A stretch of 64,000 bases of DNA from JAGNXB01 sp942490895 (GCA_942490895.1 CALNZC010000029.1:248001-312000), one strand, 5' to 3'; positions 1 to 9,124 are shown, numbered from the stretch's first letter. The notes: generated by a model from the sequence alone, not told the origin. Program-made: numbers and translations.

Positions 1-433
1 CCTCATGGATGATCTCTCCATCCCTGTTGATCAGAAGGGTGGTCGGAAGGGAAATAACAAAGGCATCAATGTACTCGACATCCAACCGTACGAACTGGAA
101 GGTGAAGCCATGCTGCTCCTGAAAGGTCTGAATTGTCTCCAGTTCATCCGTACTCGCCGCCAGGAAAACGATATCCTGACCGTATCGGTCCTGCAATCTC
201 TGAATGTAGTCCATCTCAGTAATACAGGGCTTACACCATGTCGCCCAAAAGTTCAGGAAAACGGCTTTCCCGGCAAAGTCAGCCATGGTTAAAGCCCTTC
301 CATCAAGATCTGTCATATGGATGCGATCCAGACGATCACACATCACTTCTGAGGCGGTGATTTCAGGGAGAATGTTGTTGTGATTCACAGGGCCATTGTC
401 CGGCAGCACCCCAAGTAGGGCGACCTTAGCCAT
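1..433 (-). CDS. TlpA-like thioredoxin/redoxin-family protein, C-terminus cut by window edge
   Basis: The minus strand is open from the left edge to an ATG at 433 (about 144 residues), with no stop inside the window. It reads as a thioredoxin fold: residues 64-70 give ATWCKPC, so the redox pair is C67 and C70, followed by a helix and a SLPTTLLIN strand that carries the cis-proline expected in TlpA/ResA proteins. A likely role is thiol-disulfide exchange in the envelope. The first residues are weakly hydrophobic. An in-frame upstream ATG at 457 would add eight residues and make a better export signal, so the start is unsettled. It is divergent from the OmpA gene at 590. The family is clear; substrate and full length are unknown because the 3' end is missing. 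Confidence 0.88.
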   Translation of the reverse strand, partial: MAKVALLGVLPDNGPVNHNNILPEITASEVMCDRLDRIHMTDLDGRALTMADFAGKAVFLNFWATWCKPCITEMDYIQRLQDRYGQDIVFLAASTDELETIQTFQEQHGFTFQFVRLDVEYIDAFVISLPTTLLINRDGEIIHE

Positions 434-486
434 TATGATATAGTAACAAAACAACATATTTTAAAGCATCTTGGAAAGAAAGGGCT

Positions 487-494
487 TACCTTTG
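487..494 (+). promoter_or_regulatory. Candidate Bacteroidota -7 box upstream of the OmpA-family gene
   Basis: TACCTTTG matches the TAnnTTTG -7 element known for Bacteroidota primary sigma factors. It lies about 95 bases upstream of the ATG at 590. No convincing TTTG -33 box sits 19-21 bases upstream, so this is a candidate only. Confidence 0.4.
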
Positions 495-589
495 CGGCGA
501 GAAAGATACCCCTTCTCCCTGAGAAGACATGCCAGTCACGGCTTTGTAGCTTGAGAAAGGGGGAAATCAGAAAACGAAAATTCTAGAAT

Positions 590-1699
590 ATGAAACAGTC
601 TTTTGTACTAACCATGATCCTTGTGGCATTTGGGATCAGTGTACAAGCTCAAAAAAGCTTACCCGCCAATCCAGAACCTGGAAAATGTTATGTCAGTTGT
701 GTGACAGAGGATGTTTGGGAAACGGTTCAGGAGAAGATCCTGGTACGTCCAGAGTATAAAACGTTGAAAGTTGTCCCTTCTGAATACAAGAATGTAGATG
801 AAAAGGTACTGGTTAAGCCAGCATCAAAGAAGTTTGTCTATGTGCCTGCTACCTATAAGAAAGTAGTGGAGTCCTACCAGGCTGAGGATCCTTATAAGAA
901 GATCACTCCTGTTGCTGCCAAGCTGGGTTCGGACACCAAGACCGTGGTGATTCAGGAAGCATACAGCCACTACGAGTGGAAATCTGCGTATGCGGATTGC
1001 CAGTCTAAGGATCCACGTGATTGCCGGGTGTTGTGTTATGTCCAGTATCCGGAGCAAACCACAGGCATTGGTATCCAGACTTTGACAAACAATGCATCTT
1101 ATAGCAGTGCACCCGCAGGTGGTAAGACCAAGACTTACGATACGCAAGTAGAGGTCACTCCTGCTCGTTACGAGACGATCGATATACCTGCAGAATACAC
1201 CACTATCACCAAGCGTGTATTGGTGAAGGATGAGTCAGTTGTCGAAACTGCTGTTCCAGCAGAATACCGCACTTATGATGTCACTCGCCTGAAGCAGGAA
1301 GGTGGGATCACCGAGTGGGTGGAGATCGATTGCAAACTCACCGACCTGAATGTACTGCCTATCTATTATGCACTGGGTAGTGCTCGTTTGACCGCAGAAG
1401 CTCGTAAGGTGATCGACAACAAGTTGTTTGCGTTGTTGAAGGCCAAACCTGGCATTCGCATCGAGTTGAACTCTCACACAGACTCCCGTGGAAGTGCTTC
1501 TTCTAACCAGGACCTGTCTCAGCGTCGCGCTCAGTCAGTTGTTGACTATCTGGTATCAAAAGGCATTTCCAAGAATCGCCTCGAAGCCAATGGCTTTGGT
1601 GAAACCAAGCTGAAGAATGGTTGTGTTGATGGTACTGAATGTACTGAAGATCAACATGCTCAGAATCGCCGGACTGAATTCCGCGTTCTGCCGAACTAA
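590..1699 (+). CDS. OmpA-family outer-membrane/peptidoglycan-associated protein
   Basis: 369 residues. A signal peptide covers about residues 1-20 and ends VQAQ. Residues 25-250 are a lineage-type region with repeated valine/tyrosine-rich stretches (EYK, VLVKPA, VPAxYK, PAEY) that probably form beta-structure. The C-terminal 110 residues are an OmpA-like peptidoglycan-binding domain, with NSHTDSRG followed by LSQRRAQSV, which hold the Asp and Arg that grip diaminopimelate in this family. It likely links the outer membrane to the cell wall. The gene is single, divergent from the thioredoxin gene, and followed by a strong terminator. The N-terminal region has no function I recognise. Confidence 0.9.
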   Translation: MKQSFVLTMILVAFGISVQAQKSLPANPEPGKCYVSCVTEDVWETVQEKILVRPEYKTLKVVPSEYKNVDEKVLVKPASKKFVYVPATYKKVVESYQAEDPYKKITPVAAKLGSDTKTVVIQEAYSHYEWKSAYADCQSKDPRDCRVLCYVQYPEQTTGIGIQTLTNNASYSSAPAGGKTKTYDTQVEVTPARYETIDIPAEYTTITKRVLVKDESVVETAVPAEYRTYDVTRLKQEGGITEWVEIDCKLTDLNVLPIYYALGSARLTAEARKVIDNKLFALLKAKPGIRIELNSHTDSRGSASSNQDLSQRRAQSVVDYLVSKGISKNRLEANGFGETKLKNGCVDGTECTEDQHAQNRRTEFRVLPN

Positions 1700-1720
1700 G
1701 CTATTCTGACAGAAAGATAA

Positions 1721-1756
1721 AGGGCCATTCACCAGCTGGTGAATGGCCCTTTTTTT
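1721..1756 (+). terminator. Intrinsic terminator of the OmpA-family gene
   Basis: A perfect 15-bp inverted repeat (1721-1735 with 1736-1750) starts 21 bases after the stop and runs into a T tract at 1750-1756. Runs of A on the other side may let it also stop the convergent gene ending at 1774. Confidence 0.9.
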
Positions 1757-1773
1757 ATCACGTCAAGAAGAAT

Positions 1774-3069
1774 CTAGTCCATCATTGTCAGCTGACCGAT
1801 CAAATGACTCATCGCTTCAATGCCCAGGGGTATGGCTCGCTCTGCATCTGGTAAATAATACGGTGAATGAAGCCCCGGAAGGGCATTTGATTCTCGAGCA
1901 TTATACTGCTCAATAGAGGCTGTCCCCAATCTCAGCATCAACGAAGGAATGGGTGGCTCCTGCCGTCCATATCGGGAAAAGTCCTCACCAATGGTCTGCG
2001 GTGTGATTTCCTGAACATGTTCGTCCCCCAACAGGGATTCCAGGATTTGTCGGGTCTTCGCAGTCAATTCAGGATCGTTATACAATGCTGGAGTGAACAT
2101 ATCTCGCACAGTGACCACTGGTAACAGGGTGTCCGGCACACCCGATGCAATGGCCGTGCCCCAACAGGTGCGTTCGATGGCTTTGACCAGGGAAGAACGT
2201 TGCTCATCACCAAAGGAGCGTACCGTCAATTCCAGCCTGACTTCATCCGGGATAATATTCCCAACCGTCCCCCCATGAATGGCACCCACGGTGATCACCG
2301 CCGGGTCGAACGGGGACTCTTCCCGGGACACAATGGTCTGCAGATCCACAATGATCTTGGCGGCTGTGACGACCGGGTCAATGGCCAGGTGCGGGGAGGC
2401 CCCATGCCCACCTACACCTCGAACCAGAATGGTCAGCATGTCCACATTGGCCATAGCCCAACCCGAACAGATACCGATAGAATGAGATGGTAAGTCTGCG
2501 CTAGTGTGCCAGGCTAAGGCCAGATCTGGGCGGGGAAAATGAGTGTACAATCCATCTTCGAGGATGAGCTTTGCTCCTTGTCCTGTCTCTTCTGCACTCT
2601 GGGCCACAAAGAGAATACGACCCCTCCAGGTATCCTTGTGGGAAGCGAGATAACGCAAAGTGCCCAGCCACACGGTCATATGCAAGTCGTGCCCGCAGGC
2701 ATGCATGACTCCGGTCGGCACTCCGTCTTTATCCACGACCACCCGACTGGCGTATGCTGCCCCAGTCTTCTCGTTCAGTGGAAGTGCATCTAAATCGGTA
2801 CGTAATAATACAGTAGGCCCGTCCCCATTTTCCAGGATTCCTGCGATGCCTTGTCCACCGATCGGATGACGATATGTCAGCCCGAGCTTATCCAGCTCAC
2901 GGGTCAGCAATGCGGAAGTTTCCACTTCCTGCAAGGAGAGTTCCGGATGTGCATGAAGATGCTGATAGATCTCTGTCAAGAACTTATACTCGGATGGCGG
3001 CAGAGTCTGTGCCGTGACAATCTGCCCCAAAAAAATAAAGGCCAACAGAGAAAGAAGGGTATGGTACAT
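1774..3069 (-). CDS. Secreted M20D-type amidohydrolase/metallopeptidase
   Basis: 431 residues with a signal peptide (about 1-21, ending TAQ). The mature part is an M20D peptidase/amidohydrolase (hippurate hydrolase and IAA-amino acid hydrolase group): metal-binding HACGHD at 123-128, the acidic pair EE at 160-161, and a dimerisation domain around 210-320 (GVGGHGA). Such enzymes cleave N-acyl amino acids or amide conjugates with one or two divalent metals. Export suggests a periplasmic or surface role. It is convergent with the OmpA gene, and a 74-base gap separates it from the next minus-strand gene. The substrate cannot be read from sequence. Confidence 0.9.
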   Translation of the reverse strand: MYHTLLSLLAFIFLGQIVTAQTLPPSEYKFLTEIYQHLHAHPELSLQEVETSALLTRELDKLGLTYRHPIGGQGIAGILENGDGPTVLLRTDLDALPLNEKTGAAYASRVVVDKDGVPTGVMHACGHDLHMTVWLGTLRYLASHKDTWRGRILFVAQSAEETGQGAKLILEDGLYTHFPRPDLALAWHTSADLPSHSIGICSGWAMANVDMLTILVRGVGGHGASPHLAIDPVVTAAKIIVDLQTIVSREESPFDPAVITVGAIHGGTVGNIIPDEVRLELTVRSFGDEQRSSLVKAIERTCWGTAIASGVPDTLLPVVTVRDMFTPALYNDPELTAKTRQILESLLGDEHVQEITPQTIGEDFSRYGRQEPPIPSLMLRLGTASIEQYNARESNALPGLHSPYYLPDAERAIPLGIEAMSHLIGQLTMMD

Positions 3070-3143
3070 GTGCAGCGGTTGGATCCAAGCGTAAGATACA
3101 ACACAGGAATGCCAAGCTCAGGACCACGAAAGTCAGGATTGGG

Positions 3144-3638
3144 CTATTTTTTGACCACGTTGTCCTTCAGTGCCACTAACAGTTTTTCACAGGCATTGTC
3201 CGTGCAACGGGTCACCTGGAGTTTCCCTTCTGTGATCGGCATTCGGATCACATGCAAGGTCACAGCTTGCCCATCGATCACCGTGGCCACTCGTTGGTTG
3301 ACGTGTCGGGTCGTGAAGTCAGCAAGCTGCTTGGCTGATGCCGATTCCAGGGTGAGCAACAAGTGGATTCGCTTGTCCTTTTGGGGCACACCTACAGGCG
3401 CTTCGGAAAGTGTCAAGGGGACAAATTCAGCTGGATTCACAAGTAGATAGAAGGCTTCTCCTTCTGGGTCATCCAGGAAGTCATGGCTGTATGAAATGAT
3501 CTGGCCAACGGCTACTCCCGCCGGGGCAGTATCGTATTGATCCAGGACTAGATAAATGCCATCGGGTAAGATAGGGTCAACAGCCACAGGTGATGACCAA
3601 AGGCATACGGAGATGAACAGGGTGATGAGCAGAGACAT
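3144..3638 (-). CDS. Small exported protein resembling a SecD first periplasmic subdomain
   Basis: 164 residues. A hydrophobic N-terminus (about 1-19) looks like a signal peptide. The C-terminal 75 residues resemble the P1-head subdomain of SecD/SecDF: an ADFTTRHVNQRVATVIDG stretch, a hydrophobic strand, an ITEGKL-like turn and a paired cysteine segment (CTDNAC). Only this fold-level likeness is claimed; there are no SecDF membrane helices. It lies 74 bases upstream of the M20 gene on the same strand. It may be a stand-alone protein that has reused the fold; its function is unknown. Confidence 0.65.
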   Translation of the reverse strand: MSLLITLFISVCLWSSPVAVDPILPDGIYLVLDQYDTAPAGVAVGQIISYSHDFLDDPEGEAFYLLVNPAEFVPLTLSEAPVGVPQKDKRIHLLLTLESASAKQLADFTTRHVNQRVATVIDGQAVTLHVIRMPITEGKLQVTRCTDNACEKLLVALKDNVVKK

Positions 3639-3709
3639 GGGCTGGGTGTTGGAATGGGTAATGGGTAATGGGTTCTTATAGCTACGATGGAAAATGACGA
3701 ACCAAAAGA

Positions 3710-3934
3710 TTAATCGGTTGGATTTGTCCTTACGATTAAGGTATCATATCGTACTGGATAAGTGGTGTCTGCAGCGTAGGTATCCGGATCAAAAGTGATC
3801 AGAGTATCCTGACCTTCTACAATGACAGTATCCACGATTGGGGTTTGATTTTCATCAGACTGTTGACTCGAATCTGAACAGCCCACCCACAAAAGACCAA
3901 CAAAGAGAAATAAGGTTACTCGTAGCAGATCCAT
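3710..3934 (-). CDS. Small lipoprotein
   Basis: 74 residues. A lipobox (LLWVGC, Cys at residue 19) follows a hydrophobic signal, so the mature protein is a 56-residue acidic, threonine-rich tail (QDTLITFDPDTY and YDTLIVRTN). No domain is recognised. It lies 71 bases upstream of the SecD-like gene and may be transcribed with it. Coding status rests on the clean lipobox. Confidence 0.6.
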   Translation of the reverse strand: MDLLRVTLFLFVGLLWVGCSDSSQQSDENQTPIVDTVIVEGQDTLITFDPDTYAADTTYPVRYDTLIVRTNPTD

Positions 3935-4121
3935 ATCTGTGAATTTTTTGGCAAAAGAGGGTTACGTGGTCAGAAGGTGAAAACCTAAGATAGGCAACAT
4001 CTCAGACCCTATTGAAATAGAGTCAGTTTGACACCTCTGAAATCAAATTCAGGGTCCGTGCCCAAACATGGCCAAACTCGGAACGTGCAGTTCGAATCCG
4101 AATAGCGAATACCGAACTCCG

Positions 4122-6956
4122 CTAATTATACAAGTACATCGATCGGTTTCGATCCAACTCCCGGAAATAGGGATCCTTGAGGTCCTTGATAAACCGGATC
4201 ATTTCACCAGTGGATTTCATCTCCGGCCCCAGGCGCTTGTCTACATTGGGGAACTTGTCAAAACTGAAGACCGGCACCTTGATCGCATAGCCTTCCAGTT
4301 TCTTCACAATCTCGAAGTCCTTCAGTTTTTTCACGCCCATCATCACCTGGGTGGCAATATTCAGATAGGGCACTTGATAGGCTTTCGCAATGAAGGGAGT
4401 CGTACGAGAAGCCCGCGGATTCGCCTCGATCACATAGACCTTTTCTTCTCCAGAGATCTTGTCGGTGTGAATGGCAAACTGGATATTGATCAGTCCAAGA
4501 ATATTCAAGGCCTTGGCCATCCGTTTGGTATAGTCGATCATGGTATTGACCGTCTCCTCACTCAGACTATAGGTCGGCAGCATGGCACTACTGTCGCCGG
4601 AATGAATTCCTGCGGGTTCGATATGTTCCATAACCCCCATGATATGGACATCATCACCGTCACAGATCGCATCGATCTCTGCCTCTTTTGCCCGCTCCAG
4701 AAACTGGTCGATCAGGACGCGGTTATCCGGCATATGCTTGAAAATGGAAAGGACAGACTGTTCCAGTTCCTCATCATTGATGACGATCTTCATCCGTTGG
4801 CCACCGAGAACATAACTTGGCCGCACCAGCACAGGAAATCCGACTCGTTTGGCAATAGCAAATGCCTCCTCGACTGTCTCTGAAACGCCATATTCGGGAT
4901 AAGGCACACCCTGATCCTTCAGCAGATCCGAGAAAGCACCCCTATCCTCCGCCAGGTCCATATCCTTATAGCTCGTTCCTATGATAGGAATTCCTGCCTT
5001 ATAGAATTGCTCAGCCAACTTCAATGCCGTTTGCCCTCCCAACTGTACGATGACACCTTCCGGTTTTTCAAGCTCGATAATCTCCTGAATATGTTCCCAG
5101 AAGACCGGTTCGAAATAGAGTTTGTCTGCAATATCAAAGTCGGTGGAGACCGTCTCCGGATTGCAGTTGATCATGATAGCTTCATAACCAGCTTCTTTGA
5201 TGGCTAACAGTCCATGGACACAGCAATAGTCGAATTCGATCCCCTGCCCGATCCGGTTGGGACCAGATCCAAGGACAATGATCTTTTTCTTTGCGCTGGG
5301 AATACTTTCGTTTTCCTGATCGAAGGTTGAATAGAAATAAGGTGTCTGTGCCTCAAACTCAGCGGCACAAGTATCCACCAGTTTATAGGTCCGACGGATA
5401 CCTTCTTTCAAGCGATGTTTCGTCACAGCATGTTCATCGATGCGCATCAACCAGGCGATCTGTGCATCGCTATACCCCACCTGCTTCAATTCCATCAGGA
5501 AATCCTTAGGGATGTCCTCAGGAACGTTGTATCTGTCCAGCTGCTTTTCATAGTCGACCAGTCGCTTGATCTGATGCAAGAACCAGTGATCCATCTTGGT
5601 CAACTTGTGGACCGTATTGACGGGAACCCCCAGTCGCAGTGCGTCTTTGATCCGGTATACCCGGTCGGCACTGGCATGCTGCAAACGCTCCAGGATATCT
5701 TCTGTTCGGATCCACTCTTTCTTATCTGCACCCAGGCCCATCCGTCCTTCTTCCTGGCTTTGGCAGGCTTTCTGGAGGGCTTCCAGGAAATTACGGCCAA
5801 TGGCCATGACTTCTCCAACAGACTTCATCTGCAAGCCCAGCAGATCATTCGCGCCGTGGAATTTTTCGAAATTCCATCTGGGCATTTTGACGATCACATA
5901 GTCCAGGCTTGGCTCGAAATAAGCCGAGGTGTTTTTGGTGATCTGATTCTTGAGTTCATCGAGGGAATAGCCGATGGCCAGCTTGGCAGCAATCTTGGCA
6001 ATGGGATAACCCGTTGCCTTGGAAGCCAGGGCAGATGATCGGGATACCCGGGGATTGATCTCAATGGCGATGAGGTCTTCATTTTCCGGATTGATTGCAA
6101 ATTGTACATTACATCCACCGGCAAAATTCCCCATGGAACGCATCATCATGATGGCAGCGTTCCGCATCTCCTGATAGGAGGTATCGGATAGGGTCATCGC
6201 TGGAGCGACGGTGATACTGTCACCGGTATGGATCCCCATGGGGTCCATGTTTTCCACCGTACAGATGATCACTACATTATCCTTTCTGTCACGGAGTAAT
6301 TCCAGTTCGTACTCCTTCCAACCAAACAGTGCTTTTTCAACCAGGACTTCATGGGTTGGAGAGGCGTTCAATCCACGGCGCAATGCATCTTCAAATTCCT
6401 CTGGCTTCAGACAGAACCCGCCACCCGTTCCACCCAGTGTATAGGATGGTCGGATCACCAGGGGAAAGCCGATTTTCTGAGCGGCTTCCATCCCTTCCAA
6501 AAACGAGTTGGCAATAAAGGATGGTGCCACTCCCATGCCCATCTTGATCATATGCTTGCGAAAAGCTTCGCGGTTTTCCGCCAGTTCAATCGCATCAATA
6601 TCTACACCGATCATCCGGATGTCAAATCGCTCCCAAACCCCCTGCTGATCCGCTTCGATGGCCAGGTTGAGGGCGGTCTGTCCACCCATTGTCGGGAGTA
6701 CAGCGTCGATCTGATGTTTTTCACAAATCTCAATCAGGCTTTCCACCGTAAGTGGCATCAAGTAGATATGGTCGGCAGTGACCGGATCGGTCATGATGGT
6801 GGCCGGATTGGAATTGATGAGGATCACCTCAATGCCTTCTTCCCGAAGGGAACGGGAGGCCTGACTACCAGAGTAGTCAAATTCACAGGCTTGGCCGATG
6901 ATGATGGGTCCGGAGCCGATGATCAGCACGGAATGGATGGAGGTATCTTTAGGCAT
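4122..6956 (-). CDS. carB: Carbamoyl-phosphate synthase large subunit, short form lacking the MGS-like domain
   Basis: 944 residues. It makes carbamoyl phosphate from bicarbonate, ATP and glutamine-derived ammonia for pyrimidine and arginine synthesis. Two tandem synthetase halves are visible: the first opens with LIIGSGPIIIGQACEFDYSG and has an ATP-grasp core to about residue 400; a helical oligomerisation segment covers about 410-550; the second opens with IIVLGSGPNRIGQGIEFDYC near 560. The protein ends about 15 residues after FIKDLKDPYF, so the C-terminal MGS-like allosteric domain of the 1,070-residue E. coli enzyme is absent. Short forms occur in other Bacteroidota from general knowledge. 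No carA is in the window. The promoter box lies 26 bases upstream. Confidence 0.97.
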   Translation of the reverse strand: MPKDTSIHSVLIIGSGPIIIGQACEFDYSGSQASRSLREEGIEVILINSNPATIMTDPVTADHIYLMPLTVESLIEICEKHQIDAVLPTMGGQTALNLAIEADQQGVWERFDIRMIGVDIDAIELAENREAFRKHMIKMGMGVAPSFIANSFLEGMEAAQKIGFPLVIRPSYTLGGTGGGFCLKPEEFEDALRRGLNASPTHEVLVEKALFGWKEYELELLRDRKDNVVIICTVENMDPMGIHTGDSITVAPAMTLSDTSYQEMRNAAIMMMRSMGNFAGGCNVQFAINPENEDLIAIEINPRVSRSSALASKATGYPIAKIAAKLAIGYSLDELKNQITKNTSAYFEPSLDYVIVKMPRWNFEKFHGANDLLGLQMKSVGEVMAIGRNFLEALQKACQSQEEGRMGLGADKKEWIRTEDILERLQHASADRVYRIKDALRLGVPVNTVHKLTKMDHWFLHQIKRLVDYEKQLDRYNVPEDIPKDFLMELKQVGYSDAQIAWLMRIDEHAVTKHRLKEGIRRTYKLVDTCAAEFEAQTPYFYSTFDQENESIPSAKKKIIVLGSGPNRIGQGIEFDYCCVHGLLAIKEAGYEAIMINCNPETVSTDFDIADKLYFEPVFWEHIQEIIELEKPEGVIVQLGGQTALKLAEQFYKAGIPIIGTSYKDMDLAEDRGAFSDLLKDQGVPYPEYGVSETVEEAFAIAKRVGFPVLVRPSYVLGGQRMKIVINDEELEQSVLSIFKHMPDNRVLIDQFLERAKEAEIDAICDGDDVHIMGVMEHIEPAGIHSGDSSAMLPTYSLSEETVNTMIDYTKRMAKALNILGLINIQFAIHTDKISGEEKVYVIEANPRASRTTPFIAKAYQVPYLNIATQVMMGVKKLKDFEIVKKLEGYAIKVPVFSFDKFPNVDKRLGPEMKSTGEMIRFIKDLKDPYFRELDRNRSMYLYN

Positions 6957-6982
6957 GCGGGTCGTCTTTTACAAACCGCGTG

Positions 6983-6990
6983 CAAAGGTA
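6983..6990 (-). promoter_or_regulatory. Candidate -7 box of carB
   Basis: On the minus strand this reads TACCTTTG, an exact TAnnTTTG match, 26 bases before the carB ATG. No clear -33 TTTG is seen at the usual spacing. Confidence 0.5.
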
Positions 6991-7441
6991 GTGAACGGGA
7001 GGCGGATGACCATTAGAAAATCATTGGAATAAGCTGAAATGGGAGAAGGGATTGGGGATTGGGCGTTGGGGATTGGCGACTTACGGCCTTGGGATCCGCG
7101 ATAACCTTCCGCCAGGAGGCGGACGTAGCACTCCGGCCCTTCTCCTTTCCAAGGAGAAGGGAGCCTAACCGCTTGGGGCCCATTACCTTTTACCCATTAC
7201 CATTTATCTGCCCAGAGGGAGCCTGCTGCCAGAGTGGCGTTGCCACTGATGTATTTCGGCGAAGGGCGAGCTAAGTGAAGGAGTTGAGGAGTTGAGAAGT
7301 CGAGGAGAAAAATGCGAGGAAACGCATGCCATTCCAGGGATAGACCCATTACCGCCCACATAGAGCCTGATGCCAGAGTGGCGACAGCCACTGACGAATC
7401 CAGGCGAAAGGCGAAGGGCGAGTGGCGATTAAACTCTGTGA

Positions 7442-7708
7442 TAACTTCCCTCCTCCGGCGGGCGGGCACCCCCAGCCCTTCTCCTTTCCAAGGAGAAGGG
7501 GGCTGATTTCGTCGTTGGATAGACGTATTTCTTCGATCTCAATTCCGTTGGAAGTTGTTTTGTCACCCTGTTTGCGGTGCCGGCAAACAGGTCGCCAAAA
7601 CAGATCTAACTCATCCATACTACCCCGGGTTCCACCATGGACGATGGCCCTGAGGGGCCATGTCCAGGCGTAGCCCGGGGCTATCATCTTGGACCCCTGC
7701 AGGGTCCT
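7442..7708. repeat. 270-bp nested-palindrome block, copy 1
   Basis: Near-identical by eye to 13805-14071. Nested stems are visible: CCTGTTTGC/GCAAACAGG, CCCCGGG/CCCGGGG enclosing TGGAC/GTCCA enclosing ATGGCC/GGCCAT, then GGACCC/GGGTCC. Stems are the same in both copies while the loops differ. Confidence 0.85.
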
Positions 7709-8018
7709 CCATTGTCAAGAGTCTTCTTTTCAAGGAGAAAGTCAACATTGCGTTTGGCCCATTACCTTTTACCCTTTACCCTTTACCCATTACCGGCCCA
7801 CAGAGAGCCTGCTGCCCAAGTGGCGCCAGCCACTGACGAATCCAGGCGAAAGGCGAAGGGCGAAGGGCGGTTATGAAACCTATTCCATTATCAGTTCTGT
7901 CATCAACTGGCACGTCATTTCTTCATTGCATCTAGTTCTCCCGAAGATTTAATCCTTCCCAGGTGCTCCTGCAGCACAGTCGGGCTGCACTCAGAGTAAG
8001 GTTGGAGGCAGGTTTATA

Positions 8019-8084
8019 TACTTGATATATACTTCATACTTACTTCATTGTTACTTGATACATACCTCATTATTACGTTATACT
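8019..8084 (+). promoter_or_regulatory. 11-bp phased TAC array (six units)
   Basis: TAC occurs at 8019, 8030, 8041, 8052, 8063 and 8074, exactly 11 bases apart, in AT-rich units close to TACTTSATAYA. The last unit lies about 110 bases upstream of the ATG at 8183. The spacing puts every unit on nearly the same face of the helix. It could be a cooperative operator or curved DNA. A second array with the same period but different sequence lies at 42745-42836. Confidence 0.7.
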
Positions 8085-8182
8085 TATATCATTTTTATGT
8101 CTTTTATACGTTATAAATAGGTGGTATTAGGAGTTCATCCTCACTTCGTCAACCTTTCTATCACTCTAAATACAAACTGATC

Positions 8183-8920
8183 ATGCCCAGATTAAAGAGT
8201 CTCCTCAAGGTCACAGGTACGATGGACGACCTCACGTTTTATCATTCGCGTACGGAGGGCTACCTGGTGCGCCGGACACATCGCCATGAATCTGAAAAAG
8301 TTAAAAACAGCCCGCAATTTGCACGAACCATGGAGAATGCCACTGAATTTGGTCGGGTGACCAAGGTGGCGGCTCTGTTGCGGCGGCTGATGGGATCGAG
8401 TTTCAAATCTTGTGGAGATGCGCGGATGACCTCGCGGTTGATAGGCGCTCTGCACAAGGTGATGAAGGAGGACCGGACCTCACTCAGGGGCCAGCGGAGG
8501 GTCGGTCCGGGAATGACTGAGCAGGAAGGCAAAGAGATCCTCCTCGGGTTCGACCTCAACAAGACTTATCCCTTAGACCAGATCCTACGATCCAATAGGG
8601 GCGTTAACCTGGAGACAGGTGTCATCAGTATCGAAAGAGCAACCAATATGCTCCAATGGCCTCCGACGGCCACCCATGTCCGTTTTAAGAGTGCCTGGGT
8701 GAGAATGGATACAGCTGGTATGGAAGGTGATGCGGTCCTATCGGAAACAGAGTTGTTTGAGCAGGGGCACCTCCCCGCCGATATCACACTGACACCTGAA
8801 CGCACTCCTGAAGGGCCAGGACAAGATCTTTTCCTGCTCCAAGTACAGTTTCATATCCAGGAAGGTCAAAAGGTTTACGATCTGAATGTGGGTCGGGCTG
8901 CAGGGATTGTGGGGGTGTGA
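8183..8920 (+). CDS. Conserved Bacteroidota protein of unknown function
   Basis: 245 residues, basic N-terminus, no signal peptide or membrane segment. The opening pattern (a GTMDDLTFY stretch followed by GYLVRR, then a TMENATEFGRVTKVAALLR helix) resembles a family of uncharacterised proteins I associate with Bacteroidota; I know no function for it. The C-terminal half is predicted beta-rich (FKSAWVRMD and LFLLQVQFHIQEG). The gene stands alone, flanked on both sides by repeats, with an 11-bp phased array upstream. Base composition is like that of neighbouring core genes. Confidence 0.75.
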   Translation: MPRLKSLLKVTGTMDDLTFYHSRTEGYLVRRTHRHESEKVKNSPQFARTMENATEFGRVTKVAALLRRLMGSSFKSCGDARMTSRLIGALHKVMKEDRTSLRGQRRVGPGMTEQEGKEILLGFDLNKTYPLDQILRSNRGVNLETGVISIERATNMLQWPPTATHVRFKSAWVRMDTAGMEGDAVLSETELFEQGHLPADITLTPERTPEGPGQDLFLLQVQFHIQEGQKVYDLNVGRAAGIVGV

Positions 8921-9124
8921 ATTGCGAAAGGCGAATTGAGTGAAGGAGTCGAGAAGTCGAGGGGTCGAGGGGTCGAGGAGAAAAGCACTATTTCGTTTGG
9001 CCCATGACCTTTTACCCATTACCCAATACCGGCCTACATAATGCCTTCTGCCAAAGTGGCGACAGCCACTGACATGCTCAAGCGAAGGGCGAATTGCGAA
9101 TAGCGAATAGCGAATAGCGAAATA
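8921..9124. repeat. Short intergenic repeat cluster
   Basis: Holds GTCGAGG runs, a TTTACCCATTACCC stretch, one copy of the AGTGGC/GCCACT hairpin module (about 9054-9071) and four tandem GCGAATA units at 9090-9120. No gene is seen. Confidence 0.8.

Larger units (their letters stand above)
7016..8182. repeat. Intergenic region built of dispersed palindromic and low-complexity modules
   Basis: No gene is supported here; open frames are short and run through repeats. It contains three copies of a module with the stem AGTGGC/GCCACT (near 7230, 7378 and 7818), stretches of TTTACCC/CATTACC, GTCGAGGAG-like runs and GCGAAGGGCGAA runs, and one copy of a 270-bp nested-palindrome block at 7442-7708. An 11-bp periodic array occupies 8019-8084. 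All these modules except the phased array recur elsewhere in the window. Confidence 0.85.

Noticed and set aside
4075..4115. tRNA-like GTTCGAATCC phrase
   Set aside because: The T-loop resemblance is not backed by a paired T stem, acceptor stem or anticodon arm.
4068..6038. Long plus-strand open frames opposite carB
   Set aside because: They run antisense to a clear carB and encode no recognisable motif; they are shadows of its codon pattern.
7059..7952. Several short open frames between carB and the 245-aa gene
   Set aside because: All pass through repeats that recur elsewhere in other frames, so no coding selection is apparent.
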